Assembly: GCF_900095845.1 (NCBI RefSeq)
Contig: NZ_FMIX01000003.1
Location: 62,001-126,000, forward strand
Length of the DNA stretch: 64,000 nt
Reading direction: 5' to 3'
Origin: Streptococcus timonensis
GTDB lineage: Bacteria; Bacillota; Bacilli; Lactobacillales; Streptococcaceae
Shown here: in pieces, positions 54,339-63,177 of the stretch
Layout of the letters: each line of letters starts with the position of its first letter
How positions within the stretch are numbered: position 1 is the first letter of the stretch
The notes under the pieces: model-generated
Database searches by the model: none
Seen by the model: the letters and a program-made list of their open reading frames with translations, nothing else
Told to the model about the DNA's origin: nothing
Position numbers and translations under genes: made by a program

Positions 54339-54347
54339 TGGTATAAT
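54339..54347 (+). promoter_or_regulatory. tsaE promoter, probably leaderless transcript
   Basis: TGGTATAAT (54339-54347) ends 6 bases before ATG 54354, so the start point falls on the initiation codon. No Shine-Dalgarno sequence exists between them. Confidence 0.65.
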
Positions 54348-54353
54348 GGATGC

Positions 54354-54797
54354 ATGCGCACAAAAAATGAAGATGAGCTTATGGCTTTTGGAAAAAAGTT
54401 GGGCAATATACTAGAAAAAAATGATGTTTTAATTTTAACTGGTGAATTAGGTGCTGGAAAAACCACACTTACAAAGGGTCTAGCCAAGGGTCTAGGAATT
54501 AATCAGATGATTAAAAGTCCCACTTATACCATCGTTCGAGAATATGAAGGGCGTTTGCCTTTGTATCATTTAGATGTCTATCGCATCGGAGGAGATGCCG
54601 ACTCTATTGATTTAGATGAGTTTCTGTTCGGAGATGGTGTTACTGTCATTGAGTGGGGACATTTACTGGGTGAAGATCTTCCTTCAGACTATCTAGAATT
54701 AGAAATTCTCAAAAAAGATGAGGGACGAGAAATTAGTTGTCATGCCCATGGTCAAAGAGCAAGTCGCCTACTAGAGAGGTTGACGAATGGAGTATGA
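54354..54797 (+). CDS. tsaE: tRNA t6A synthesis ATPase TsaE
   Basis: 147 residues. P-loop LTGELGAGKTTLTKGLAKGLG (about 28-48), then KSPTYTIVREYEG (about 57-69), LYHLDVYR and VIEWGH. TsaE supports the TsaB-TsaD complex in making N6-threonylcarbamoyl-adenosine at tRNA position 37. The N-terminal TKNEDELMAFGKKLG is family-conserved, which fixes the start at 54354. First gene of an operon with the GNAT and LCP genes (11-bp overlap with the next). Confidence 0.93.
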   Translation: MRTKNEDELMAFGKKLGNILEKNDVLILTGELGAGKTTLTKGLAKGLGINQMIKSPTYTIVREYEGRLPLYHLDVYRIGGDADSIDLDEFLFGDGVTVIEWGHLLGEDLPSDYLELEILKKDEGREISCHAHGQRASRLLERLTNGV

Positions 54798-55308
54798 ACT
54801 TTTAATCCGCGAGGCAGAAGTTGAGGATGCTCAAGTTCTGCTAGCTCTTTTAGATCAGATAGGACAAGAGTCTACGTTTACGAGTTTGGATGAAAATGGC
54901 ATTTCAATCAGTCAGTCTGAAATGGAAATGTTTATCGACAAGCAGGCTCAGTCTGATAACCAGATTACTTTGCTCGCTTTTTTGAATGATGAGTTAGCAG
55001 GAGTTATTAATATTACAGCTGATCATCGACCAAGAATCAGACATATCGGAGATATTTTTTTGGGTATAAAAAAATCCTTTTGGGGATTTGGTTTAGGCAG
55101 TGTTTTAATGGAAGAGAGCATAGAATGGGCTAAATCTAGTGGAGTCATTCGACGCTTGCAATTGACCGTACAAAAACGAAATACTGCTGCTATCCATTTA
55201 TATAAAAAAATGGGTTTTATCACAGAAGGGCTACAGGAACGTGGTGCTTGTACAGAAAGAGGAGAGTTTCTTGACGTTTACCTAATGGGATTACTGATAG
55301 ACGAATGA
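54787..55308 (+). CDS. GNAT family N-acetyltransferase
   Basis: 173 residues, complete GNAT fold: acetyl-CoA loop GIKKSFWGFGLGSVLMEESIEWAKSSG (about 92-118) and RNTAAIHLYKKMGF (about 131-144). It overlaps tsaE by 11 bp and lies 4 bp before the LCP gene, an order conserved in pneumococcus. Acceptor unknown; not clearly RimI. Confidence 0.87.
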   Translation: MEYELLIREAEVEDAQVLLALLDQIGQESTFTSLDENGISISQSEMEMFIDKQAQSDNQITLLAFLNDELAGVINITADHRPRIRHIGDIFLGIKKSFWGFGLGSVLMEESIEWAKSSGVIRRLQLTVQKRNTAAIHLYKKMGFITEGLQERGACTERGEFLDVYLMGLLIDE

Positions 55309-55312
55309 GTGT

Positions 55313-56353
55313 ATGATAAAAAAAATATTAAAAATGTTTTTAGGCTTCCTTCTTGTATCTATTTTAGGTGTGGGAACATATGCCTATACGATTTATAATC
55401 AAGGAACAAGTTCCTTGGCAAAAACTTATAAAAAAATAGGGGAAGAAACAAAGGTTATTGAAGCAACACAACCATTGACAATCTTGCTTATGGGAGTGGA
55501 TACGGGGAATATCGAACGTACAGATCCCTGGGAAGGTAACAGTGACTCAATGATATTGTTGACAGTCAATCCCAAGACCAAGAAAACAACAATGATTAGT
55601 TTGGAACGGGACATTTTGACAAAAATTCAACACAAAGATGGTACTGTTACTGAGGAAAAACTGAATGCCGCCTATGCGGGTGGTGGAGCCGAACTAGCTA
55701 TCTCGACGATTCAGGATATGATGAATATCCACATTGACCGCTATGTTATGGTAAATATGCATGGCCTTCAAAGAATGGTTGATGCTGTAGGTGGTATTAC
55801 GGTCAACAATACTTTAGGTTTTCCAATCTCCATTCAAGACCAGGAACCTTTTAACAAGATTTCCGTCGGAGTCGGACAGCAACACCTAAATGGTGAAGAA
55901 GCTCTAGTTTATTCACGCATGCGTTATCAGGATCCAGAAGGAGATTATGGTCGTCAGAAACGACAACGTGAAGTTATCCAAAGAGTGATTGAAAAGATTT
56001 TAAGCTTAAATAGTGTAACCCACTACCAAGATATCTTGAAAGCTCTTAGCGACAATATGCAGACAAATATTGAGATTACGACTTCTACTATTCCACAATT
56101 GCTAGGCTATCAAGAATCCTTTAAAAATATTGAAACTCATCAGTTACGAGGTGAAGATACCACGATTGAGGGAGGCTCCTACCAAATTGTTACTTCAGAA
56201 CATATGTTAGAGATTCAGAATTTATTACGTACTTCATTGGGCCAACCTAAAGTAACTGAGTTAAAAACAAATGTGGTCTTGTACGAAGAAATCAATAATC
56301 AAAATCCAGGAGTCCTCTCAGAAGCAACAATTATTGAAGAAGAACAAGAATGA
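55313..56353 (+). CDS. LytR-CpsA-Psr family glycopolymer ligase
   Basis: 346 residues. One N-terminal membrane helix (about 5-25), then an extracellular LCP domain: LLMGVDTGNIER, GNSDSMILLTVNPKTKKTTMISLERDI with the Asp and Arg that bind pyrophosphate lipid, and YSRMRYQDPEGDYGRQKRQREVI (about 202-224). LCP enzymes attach teichoic acid or capsule chains to peptidoglycan. Position beside cinA-recA corresponds to pneumococcal lytR. Tail is acidic (EEEQE). Confidence 0.9.
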   Translation: MIKKILKMFLGFLLVSILGVGTYAYTIYNQGTSSLAKTYKKIGEETKVIEATQPLTILLMGVDTGNIERTDPWEGNSDSMILLTVNPKTKKTTMISLERDILTKIQHKDGTVTEEKLNAAYAGGGAELAISTIQDMMNIHIDRYVMVNMHGLQRMVDAVGGITVNNTLGFPISIQDQEPFNKISVGVGQQHLNGEEALVYSRMRYQDPEGDYGRQKRQREVIQRVIEKILSLNSVTHYQDILKALSDNMQTNIEITTSTIPQLLGYQESFKNIETHQLRGEDTTIEGGSYQIVTSEHMLEIQNLLRTSLGQPKVTELKTNVVLYEEINNQNPGVLSEATIIEEEQE

Positions 56354-56424
56354 GTGATGATGACTCAATAGAGTATAGTTACAAAAGAAGCCAAATCGTC
56401 TGGCTTGCCATAGATTTATCGAAT

Positions 56425-56449
56425 CGTAGGATTTTTCCTGCGGTTTTTT
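56425..56449 (+). terminator. terminator between the LCP gene and cinA
   Basis: CGTAGGA (56425-56431) pairs with TCCTGCG (56436-56442), one wobble, then TTTTTT after a G. Confidence 0.7.
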
Positions 56450-56457
56450 CAAAGAAA

Positions 56458-56465
56458 TTCGAATT
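56458..56465 (+). promoter_or_regulatory. degenerate cin-box (SigX/ComX site) before cinA
   Basis: TTCGAATT matches the streptococcal cin-box TACGAATA in 6 of 8 positions, 18 bp before the cinA ATG, with a T-rich stretch upstream at 56444-56449 (also the T-run of the terminator). No other promoter is evident between the terminator and cinA. Confidence 0.4.
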
Positions 56466-56483
56466 GATAAGTAGGAGGGAGAA

Positions 56484-57740
56484 ATGAAAGCGGAAATTAT
56501 TGCTGTTGGGACTGAGATTTTGACAGGGCAAATTCTTAATACTAATGCTCAGTTTTTATCTGAAAAACTAGCTGAAATAGGTGTGGATGTCTATATTCAA
56601 ACTGCTGTTGGAGATAATGAGGCTCGTCTTTTGTCCGTGCTAGAGATAGCTCGAGAACGGAGTGAGTTAGTGATACTAACAGGAGGATTGGGACCTACAG
56701 AAGACGACTTGACCAAACAAACGGTGGCAAAGTTCTTAGGAAAAAATTTAGTTTTTGATGCACAAGCACAGGCGAAATTAGATGACTTTTTTGCCCAGAG
56801 ACCTGATTATGCCCGGACTCCAAATAATGAGCGTCAAGCTCAGATTATTCAAGGAGCAACCCCTCTAGCCAATGAGACGGGTTTAGCAGTGGGTGGCATG
56901 ATTGAGGTGGAAGGGGTAACTTATGTTGTTTTACCTGGACCACCTAGTGAATTGAAACCGATGGTTCTAAATGAGTTGTTGCCAAGATTGATGACAGGCG
57001 CTAAATTATACTCAAGGGTCCTGCGATTCTTTGGGATAGGAGAGAGTCAGCTAGTCACGATCTTAGCAGATTTAATTGAACAACAAACGGATCCAACCTT
57101 GGCGCCCTATGCAAAAACTGGGGAAGTTACCTTGCGTTTGTCGACTAAGGCTAAGAGCAAAGAGGAGGCTGATGCGGCCTTGAATACTTTAGAGGAGCAG
57201 ATCTTAAGTCGAGATACTTTCGAAGGTACTTCCCTTCGAGAGCTTTGCTATGGCTATGGGGATGAGACAAGTCTAGCTAGTCTTGTAGTGGAAGAGTTAA
57301 AAAAGAGACAAATAAGTATTACCGCTGCAGAAAGTTTGACAGCAGGTCTCTTTCAAGCAAGCATAGCAGATTTTTCAGGAGTATCTGCTATCTTTAAAGG
57401 TGGTTTTGTGACTTATAGTCTGGAAGAAAAGGCTAAAATGCTAGATATTCCACAAGCAGAATTAGAAATCCATGGTGTTGTTTCAACCTATACAGCAGAG
57501 AAAATGGCTGAGCAGGCACGAGAAAAAACTGCATCCGATATTGGGATTAGTTTGACAGGAGTGGCAGGACCTGAAAGTTTAGAAGGTCATCCGGCAGGTA
57601 CAGTTTTTATAGGACTGTCTCAAGAATCGGGTACAGAAGTCATACGTGTCAATATAGGAGGACGGAGTCGAACAGATGTTCGTAAAATTGCTGTTATGCA
57701 TGCCTTTAACTTAGTTCTCAAAGCTTTATTAAGTAAGTGA
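56484..57740 (+). CDS. cinA: competence/damage-inducible protein CinA
   Basis: 418 residues. The N-terminal MoaB/MogA-like domain contains [22 protein letters not shown] and [15 protein letters not shown] (about 60-74). The C-terminal NMN-deamidase-type domain contains [33 protein letters not shown] (about 278-310) and SLTGVAGPE. In pneumococcus CinA brings RecA to the membrane during competence (known). GGAGGG precedes the ATG; recA follows 53 bp later. Confidence 0.94.
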   Translation: MKAEIIAVGTEILTGQILNTNAQFLSEKLAEIGVDVYIQTAVGDNEARLLSVLEIARERSELVILTGGLGPTEDDLTKQTVAKFLGKNLVFDAQAQAKLDDFFAQRPDYARTPNNERQAQIIQGATPLANETGLAVGGMIEVEGVTYVVLPGPPSELKPMVLNELLPRLMTGAKLYSRVLRFFGIGESQLVTILADLIEQQTDPTLAPYAKTGEVTLRLSTKAKSKEEADAALNTLEEQILSRDTFEGTSLRELCYGYGDETSLASLVVEELKKRQISITAAESLTAGLFQASIADFSGVSAIFKGGFVTYSLEEKAKMLDIPQAELEIHGVVSTYTAEKMAEQAREKTASDIGISLTGVAGPESLEGHPAGTVFIGLSQESGTEVIRVNIGGRSRTDVRKIAVMHAFNLVLKALLSK

Positions 57741-57744
57741 CTTT

Positions 57745-57753
57745 TGATATAAT
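57745..57753 (+). promoter_or_regulatory. recA promoter (extended -10)
   Basis: TGATATAAT (57745-57753) in the cinA-recA gap lets recA be expressed independently of competence. The -35 (TTTATT, 57725-57730) is weak. Confidence 0.55.
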
Positions 57754-57793
57754 AGAATAAGGTCTAGGGACCATTAAAATACAGGAGAATAAA

Positions 57794-58945
57794 ATGGCAA
57801 AAAAACCAACAAAAAAATTAGATGAAATTGGTAAAAAATTTGGTGCTGATCGTGAAAAAGCTTTGAATGATGCTCTTAAATTGATTGAAAAAGATTTTGG
57901 TAAGGGCTCAATCATGCGCTTGGGTGAACGAGCAGAACAAAAAGTACAAGTCATGAGTTCAGGTTCTTTGGCACTTGATATTGCACTCGGTTCGGGTGGT
58001 TATCCAAAGGGACGTATCATCGAAATCTACGGTCCAGAGTCATCAGGTAAGACAACAGTTGCCCTTCACGCTGTAGCGCAAGCTCAAAAAGAAGGTGGAA
58101 TTGCAGCCTTTATCGATGCTGAACATGCTCTAGACCCAGCTTATGCAGCAGCTCTTGGCGTTAATATCGATGAATTGCTCTTGTCACAACCAGACTCAGG
58201 TGAGCAAGGTCTTGAAATTGCAGGGAAATTGATCGACTCAGGTGCGGTTGACCTTGTCGTTATCGACTCTGTTGCAGCCCTTGTTCCTCGTGCGGAAATC
58301 GATGGAGATATCGGAGATAGCCACGTTGGTCTTCAAGCTCGTATGATGAGCCAAGCTATGCGTAAACTCGGTGCTTCTATCAACAAGACAAAGACTATCG
58401 CTATTTTTATCAACCAATTGCGTGAAAAAGTAGGAGTTATGTTTGGAAATCCAGAAACAACTCCTGGTGGACGCGCCCTTAAATTCTATGCTTCAGTCCG
58501 TTTGGATGTTCGCGGAAGCACACAAATCAAGGGGACTGGTGACCAAAAAGATACCAATGTAGGTAAGGAAACCAAGATTAAGGTTGTGAAAAATAAGGTG
58601 GCTCCACCATTCAAAGAAGCTCTTGTCGAAATCATGTATGGAGAAGGAATTTCTAGAACTGGTGAACTCTTGAAGATTGCAAGTGATCTTGATATTATCA
58701 AAAAAGCTGGAGCTTGGTACTCATATAATGATGAGAAGATTGGTCAAGGTTCAGAAAATGCTAAGAAATACTTGGCAGATCATCCAGAGGTATTTGACGA
58801 GATTGATCATCAAGTGCGTGTTCACTTTGGCTTGATTGAAGAAGAAGCAGGATCTAAAAAAGCAGCATCAACTGAGAAAGAAGCTGCTAATCAAGAAGTG
58901 ACACTTGATCTTGGCGATGATCTTGGAATCGAAATCGAAGAATAA
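57794..58945 (+). CDS. recA: recombinase RecA
   Basis: 383 residues. Walker [10 protein letters not shown] (about 75-83), [10 protein letters not shown] (about 102-111), Walker [11 protein letters not shown] (about 152-161), L2/L1 loop region [22 protein letters not shown], and a C-terminal acidic tail ([12 protein letters not shown]). Strand exchange, SOS-type regulation and transformation. CAGGAG precedes the ATG. A strong terminator follows, so dinF and lytA are not cotranscribed here. Confidence 0.98.
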   Translation: MAKKPTKKLDEIGKKFGADREKALNDALKLIEKDFGKGSIMRLGERAEQKVQVMSSGSLALDIALGSGGYPKGRIIEIYGPESSGKTTVALHAVAQAQKEGGIAAFIDAEHALDPAYAAALGVNIDELLLSQPDSGEQGLEIAGKLIDSGAVDLVVIDSVAALVPRAEIDGDIGDSHVGLQARMMSQAMRKLGASINKTKTIAIFINQLREKVGVMFGNPETTPGGRALKFYASVRLDVRGSTQIKGTGDQKDTNVGKETKIKVVKNKVAPPFKEALVEIMYGEGISRTGELLKIASDLDIIKKAGAWYSYNDEKIGQGSENAKKYLADHPEVFDEIDHQVRVHFGLIEEEAGSKKAASTEKEAANQEVTLDLGDDLGIEIEE

Positions 58946-58950
58946 ACAGT

Positions 58951-58977
58951 AAAAGTGGAGTTTCTCCACTTTTTTTA
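58951..58977 (+). terminator. recA terminator
   Basis: AAAAGTGGAG (58951-58960), loop TTT, CTCCACTTTT (58964-58973), then T. Confidence 0.9.
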
Positions 58978-59116
58978 ATTTTTAATCATTTGAAATTTAA
59001 TCTTTCTGAAAAGCGAATAAAAGGCCTATTTTCTTAGAAAAAACCAGGAAACTATTGCTTTTTGATTAATTTGATGATAGAATAAACGGGAATAACAAAA
59101 AAAGGAGATTTCTAAA

Positions 59117-59311
59117 ATGGAAAAACGTTTAGTTCGTAACGTTCAAGATAAAAAAATCGGTGGTGTTTGTGCAGGTCTTGCTGACTACTTTAACATGGAC
59201 CCAATGTTAGTTCGTGTTCTTTGGATCTTGTTCACTTTAGCTGGTGGATCAGGTTTACTTGCTTACGCTATTCTTTACTTCATTCTTCCAGAAGGCGGAG
59301 CAGAAGCTTAA
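59117..59311 (+). CDS. PspC-domain small membrane protein
   Basis: 64 residues, essentially one PspC domain: KKIGGVCAGLADYFNMDPMLVRVLWILF, followed by a hydrophobic segment LLAYAILYFILPEGG. Single gene between terminators, with AAGGAG 11 nt before the ATG. Shorter paralogue of the protein at 9899-10249. Role unknown; envelope-stress function is inference from other phyla. Confidence 0.85.
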   Translation: MEKRLVRNVQDKKIGGVCAGLADYFNMDPMLVRVLWILFTLAGGSGLLAYAILYFILPEGGAEA

Positions 59312-59337
59312 GCTACATTGTAACTAAGAATAAAAAC

Positions 59338-59371
59338 ATGCATGTAATCTTATAGATTGCATGCATTTTTT
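59338..59371 (+). terminator. terminator after the small PspC gene
   Basis: ATGCATGTAATC (59338-59349) pairs with GATTGCATGCAT (59355-59366) with one mismatch, then T. Confidence 0.85.
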
Positions 59372-59446
59372 GTATGTTAAAAATCGGTAGAGTTTTAAAG
59401 CTCACCAGCTTAAAAATGACTGTCAGTGTATATGGAATTAACTTGT

Positions 59447-60001
59447 TTAATGGTCACTGAAACGACGGTATTCGATGTGGAAGTCGAAGTAATTCTCGTC
59501 TTGCAATTTTTGAAAGATATTACGATAGGCTTCTTCGTCAAAGTGTTCCCCGCGATAGAGAATTTCGAAACTAAGACCCTCATACTCTAAAAAAGCGTTG
59601 GCTGTTTTGAAACCATTTTGTTTATAGAACTCCATTCGGGCTTTTCTCTGTTCTAGGTTATCGCAGTCTTCATCCAGTCTTTCCACTTCAAGAATCATGG
59701 TCCGCTGATAAAAGTCAATCAACTTTTCAATAATTTCTTTTCCATAACCATGGCTACGTAAATGAGGCATGATAGCGAAAAAACTGATGTAGAAAGCTTT
59801 TTGATTAGAAATGGCAAAAGCAAAGCCAACAAACTCCTCCTCATTATAAAAGGCGAAAAAGTGAGCTTCATCCCTATCTTGATACAGTAAAAATTCGTCT
59901 AAGGGCACCCTTTCTTCCTCAGGGAAGGCCTCCTTGTTTAATTGTTCCACTTTCTCAAGGTCTGGGAATATATCTGTAATTAACTGGCTTGTTAAGCTCA
60001 T
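59447..60001 (-). CDS. GNAT family N-acetyltransferase
   Basis: 184 residues. Acetyl-CoA loop region MPHLRSHGYGKEIIEKLIDFYQ (about 80-101) and EFYKQNGFKTANAFLEYEG (about 123-141). GGAGGCT lies 8 nt upstream of the ATG on the minus strand and a TGATATAAT promoter at 60033-60025. Acceptor unknown. Monocistronic. Confidence 0.85.
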   Translation of the reverse strand: MSLTSQLITDIFPDLEKVEQLNKEAFPEEERVPLDEFLLYQDRDEAHFFAFYNEEEFVGFAFAISNQKAFYISFFAIMPHLRSHGYGKEIIEKLIDFYQRTMILEVERLDEDCDNLEQRKARMEFYKQNGFKTANAFLEYEGLSFEILYRGEHFDEEAYRNIFQKLQDENYFDFHIEYRRFSDH

Positions 60002-60085
60002 ACATAGCCTCCTTTTCAGTCATGATTATATCAAATTGGTTATTAGAAGGCAATCGCTTTCTTAGAAGAGATACCGTTCTTGACC

Positions 60086-60114
60086 TTGTTCAAGCTCTTG
60101 AAAGCTGATATAAT
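60086..60114 (+). promoter_or_regulatory. MATE gene promoter, probably leaderless transcript
   Basis: TTGTTC (60086-60091), 17-bp spacer, TATAAT (60109-60114) with TGA extension. The ATG at 60121 is 7 bases after the -10, where transcription should begin. No Shine-Dalgarno is present. Confidence 0.65.
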
Positions 60115-60120
60115 AGCCTT

Positions 60121-61491
60121 ATGAATAAAAAATCAACGGTGGACCTAATTCATGGTCCCATCCTTCCTTCACTGATTAGTTTCGCATTACCGATTCTATT
60201 GTCCAACATCTTTCAGCAACTATACAATACAGCTGATATTTTGATTGTTGGGCGTTTTTTAGGACAGAATTCCTTGGCGGCAGTCGGAGCTACGACAGCT
60301 ATTTTTGATTTGATTATTGGCTTTGCTCTCGGAGTCGGAAATGGGATGGGAGTTGTTATTGCTCGGCTTTATGGTGCTCGTAATTTTACAAAGATTAAAG
60401 AGGCTGTCGCAGCGACTTGGATTTTAGGTGCAATCCTGAGTGGTCTTGTGATGCTGATGGGTTTCTTCGGCCTCTATCCACTCTTACAGTACCTAGAAAC
60501 TCCCATAGAAATTCTCCCCCAATCTTATGAATACATCTCTATGATTGTCAGCTGTGTGGGAGTTAGCTTTGCTTATAATCTCTTTGCAGGATTACTACGC
60601 TCGATTGGTGATAGCCTTGCGGCGCTTGCCTTTCTTATCTTTTCAGCCATTGTTAATGTCATTCTAGATTTATATTTTATTACACAACTGCAGTTGGGTG
60701 TTCAGTCTGCAGGTCTTGCAACCATCATCTCGCAAGGTTTGTCCGCTATTCTCTGTTATTTCTATATCCGAAAAAGTGTTCCAGAGCTTCTTCCAGAACT
60801 TAAACACTTCAGATGGAATAAGGATCTCTATGTTGATCTCTTGGAGCAGGGGCTAGCCATGGGGCTGATGGGTTCAATCGTCTCTGTCGGAAGTGTCGTC
60901 TTACAATCCTCTGTTAATGGCTTTGGAGCAGTTATTATCAGTGCCCAAACGGCAGCACGTAGAATCATGGCCTTTGCCTTATTGCCAATGACGGCAATTT
61001 CGGCTTCTATGACGACTTTTATCTCTCAAAACTTTGGGGCAAAACGTCCAGATCGTATCGTCCAAGGTCTTCGTTTAGGTAGCTATTTGAGTATGGCTTG
61101 GGCAACCTTTGCTTGTGTGTTCCTATTTTTTTCAAGTCCTAGCCTAGTTTCTTTCTTAGCGAGTTCAACAGATGGTTACTTGATTGAAAATGGAACCTTG
61201 TACCTACGTATTAGTTCTGTTTTCTATCCATTTTTGAGTCTTTTATTGATTTATAGAAATAGTTTGCAGGGACTCGGTCAAAAACTCTTACCCCTCATAT
61301 CTAGTTTTATCGAGTTTATCGGGAAAATTGTTTTCGTCGCTTGGATTATTCCATGGGCAGGTTATACAGGTGTGATTCTATGTGAACCGCTACTTTGGCT
61401 TGTTATGACTGCACAGCTTTATATCTCACTCTCTCAGCACCCTTGGATAAAAGAAGGCAAGAAAATCTTGGCTGTCGGCGGACAATCCTAG
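60121..61491 (+). CDS. MATE family efflux transporter
   Basis: 456 residues, 12 predicted membrane helices in two similar halves. The start DLIHGPILPSLISFALPILLSNIFQQLYNTADILIVGRFLG is typical of MATE exporters. The second half opens with QGLAMGLMGSIVSVGSVVLQSSVNGFG. Exports cationic drugs or metabolites by sodium or proton exchange. It is closer to the MepA/NorM-type than to the DinF partner of recA; the assignment is approximate. Confidence 0.88.
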   Translation: MNKKSTVDLIHGPILPSLISFALPILLSNIFQQLYNTADILIVGRFLGQNSLAAVGATTAIFDLIIGFALGVGNGMGVVIARLYGARNFTKIKEAVAATWILGAILSGLVMLMGFFGLYPLLQYLETPIEILPQSYEYISMIVSCVGVSFAYNLFAGLLRSIGDSLAALAFLIFSAIVNVILDLYFITQLQLGVQSAGLATIISQGLSAILCYFYIRKSVPELLPELKHFRWNKDLYVDLLEQGLAMGLMGSIVSVGSVVLQSSVNGFGAVIISAQTAARRIMAFALLPMTAISASMTTFISQNFGAKRPDRIVQGLRLGSYLSMAWATFACVFLFFSSPSLVSFLASSTDGYLIENGTLYLRISSVFYPFLSLLLIYRNSLQGLGQKLLPLISSFIEFIGKIVFVAWIIPWAGYTGVILCEPLLWLVMTAQLYISLSQHPWIKEGKKILAVGGQS

Positions 61492-61544
61492 CTTCATTTA
61501 TAAAAGAAAAATCCATTTCCTCTAGTGAAAATCGACTAGACTTG

Positions 61545-61553
61545 TGTTATAAT
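61545..61553 (+). promoter_or_regulatory. extended -10 promoter of the yebC-like gene
   Basis: TGTTATAAT (61545-61553); AAAAAGGAG follows at 61573-61581 before ATG 61589. Confidence 0.65.
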
Positions 61554-61588
61554 AAGAAAGATCAAAATGTGAAAAAAGGAGATTCCTA

Positions 61589-62305
61589 ATGGGACGTAAA
61601 TGGGCCAATATCGTAGCCAAGAAAACGGCTAAAGATGGAGCTAACTCTAAAGTATATGCAAAATTTGGTGTAGAAATCTATGTAGCGGCTAAAAAAGGTG
61701 ATCCAGATCCAGAATCAAACTCAGCTTTGAAATTCGTTATCGACCGTGCTAAACAAGCGCAAGTGCCAAAACACGTTATTGATAAGGCAATCGATAAAGC
61801 AAAAGGAAATACAGACGAAACCTTTACAGAAGGACGTTACGAAGGCTTTGGGCCAAATGGTTCAATGCTCATCGTAGATACCTTGACTTCAAACGTTAAC
61901 CGTACAGCTGCCAATGTACGTGCTGCCTTTGGTAAAAACGGCGGAAACATGGGAGCTTCAGGTTCAGTATCTTACCTCTTTGACAACAAGGGTGTCATCG
62001 TATTTTCTGGTGACGACGCTGATGCTATCTTTGAACTCTTGCTTGAAGCAGATGTCGATGTAGACGATGTAGAAGCAGAAGAAGGAACAATCACTGTTTA
62101 CACAGCTCCAACTGACCTTCACAAGGCTATCGTTGCTTTGCGTGAGTCTGGTATCGAAGAATTCCAAGTAACAGAACTTGAGATGATTCCTCAATCAGAA
62201 GTGGAATTGTCAGGTGATGATCTTGCAAGCTTTGAAAAACTCTACGGCGTTCTTGAAGATGACGAAGACGTACAAAAAATCTATACCAACGTTGATGGAT
62301 TTTAA
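61589..62305 (+). CDS. YebC/PmpR family translation/regulatory protein
   Basis: 238 residues, three-domain YebC fold. Starts [27 protein letters not shown]; further blocks are [15 protein letters not shown] and [20 protein letters not shown] (about 113-132). The family was annotated as DNA-binding regulators; recent work on homologues links them to ribosome rescue at proline stretches (known for related proteins). Single gene. Confidence 0.92.
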   Translation: MGRKWANIVAKKTAKDGANSKVYAKFGVEIYVAAKKGDPDPESNSALKFVIDRAKQAQVPKHVIDKAIDKAKGNTDETFTEGRYEGFGPNGSMLIVDTLTSNVNRTAANVRAAFGKNGGNMGASGSVSYLFDNKGVIVFSGDDADAIFELLLEADVDVDDVEAEEGTITVYTAPTDLHKAIVALRESGIEEFQVTELEMIPQSEVELSGDDLASFEKLYGVLEDDEDVQKIYTNVDGF

Positions 62306-62321
62306 TTAGAACAGTTGATTT

Positions 62322-62353
62322 TCATCCTGAGGAGTCACTCGGGATGATTTTTT
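62322..62353 (+). terminator. terminator after the yebC-like gene
   Basis: TCATCCTGAG (62322-62331) pairs with CTCGGGATGA (62338-62347), one wobble, then six T. Confidence 0.8.
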
Positions 62354-62443
62354 ATCTCAAATATCATCGCCCAAGGCTTGTCAACTATCCATAATGCAGA
62401 TCTCTACAATAGTCAATTTACAGAAGACCAAGCAGAAGAATAA
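62354..62443 (+). pseudogene. possible C-terminal gene remnant
   Basis: 29 codons with protein-like content, including IIAQGLSTIHNADLYNSQ, and ending in TAA, stand right after the terminator with no start codon or ribosome-binding site. A second hairpin follows at 62449. I do not recognise the parent family. It may be chance. Confidence 0.3.
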
Positions 62444-62448
62444 ATCTC

Positions 62449-62472
62449 AGAAGGCTTGACGGCCTTCTTTTT
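62449..62472 (+). terminator. second hairpin terminator before the PAP2 gene
   Basis: AGAAGGC (62449-62455) pairs with GCCTTCT (62462-62468), followed by TTTT. Confidence 0.7.
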
Positions 62473-62555
62473 CTGCACTATACTAGAGTAGGAGATGCTA
62501 GCAGACTCGTTCTGTCAGGCTTCTTGTGTAAAATCTAGAAACAACGAGAAAACAG

Positions 62556-63059
62556 ATGAAAAACTATCAAGAGTGGTACGATAAGAGGAAATCAGGTCTT
62601 CTTCGACATCCACAATTATTGCAATTGATGCGAGTCTTTAATCGTATGATGACAGTTCTGATGCCCTTAGCTTACTTGACCTTGTTGGGAACAAACTTTG
62701 TAAGTAAAGGGGTTGGGAAAGAACTTTCTGCTTATATTTTAGTTCCAGCTTTAGGCTTTCTCCTATTGACGCTAGTTCGTAAGTGGATCAATCAACCCCG
62801 TCCCTATGAAACTTGGGAAATTGTCCCGCTTCTAGACAAGGATAGTTCCGGTAATTCAATGCCTAGTCGCCATGTCTTTTCAGCAACCATCATTTCCATT
62901 GCTTGCTTGCATGCAAATCTCCCTGTGGGGTTGGTTTTGTTGATCTTATCAGCTTTTCTGGGCTTTGTGCGGGTTTTAGGTGGTGTTCATTATCCCAAGG
63001 ATGTTTTAGTTGGCTACGCCTGTGGCCTCCTCTTGGGAATCCTTTTCTTTATTTTGTAA
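62556..63059 (+). CDS. PAP2 family lipid phosphatase
   Basis: 167 residues, four or five membrane helices. The three acid-phosphatase motifs are intact: RKWINQPRP (about 72-80), SMPSRH (about 98-103) and FVRVLGGVHYPKDV (about 130-143). Such enzymes dephosphorylate undecaprenyl pyrophosphate or phosphatidate outside the membrane. No clear Shine-Dalgarno (AACGAG) before the ATG. Confidence 0.88.
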   Translation: MKNYQEWYDKRKSGLLRHPQLLQLMRVFNRMMTVLMPLAYLTLLGTNFVSKGVGKELSAYILVPALGFLLLTLVRKWINQPRPYETWEIVPLLDKDSSGNSMPSRHVFSATIISIACLHANLPVGLVLLILSAFLGFVRVLGGVHYPKDVLVGYACGLLLGILFFIL

Positions 63060-63065
63060 GAAGCA

Positions 63066-63126
63066 AAGCAAGTGGGCTTGGCCTCGTAACCACTTACGGG
63101 TCAAAAGTGACCACTTGCTTTTTTGC
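63066..63126 (+). terminator. terminator after the PAP2 gene
   Basis: AAGCAAGTGG (63066-63075) pairs with CCACTTGCTT (63111-63120), large loop with an inner GGTCA/TGACC stem, then TTTT. Confidence 0.75.
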
Positions 63127-63128
63127 CC

Positions 63129-63157
63129 TTGTAAAGTCTTCTGGCCTTTGGTATAGT
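63129..63157 (+). promoter_or_regulatory. promoter of the LytTR-LiaF-like operon
   Basis: TTGTAA (63129-63134), 17-bp spacer, TATAGT (63152-63157) with TGG extension. Confidence 0.8.
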
Positions 63158-63177
63158 AGATGCAGAAAGGAGATAGG

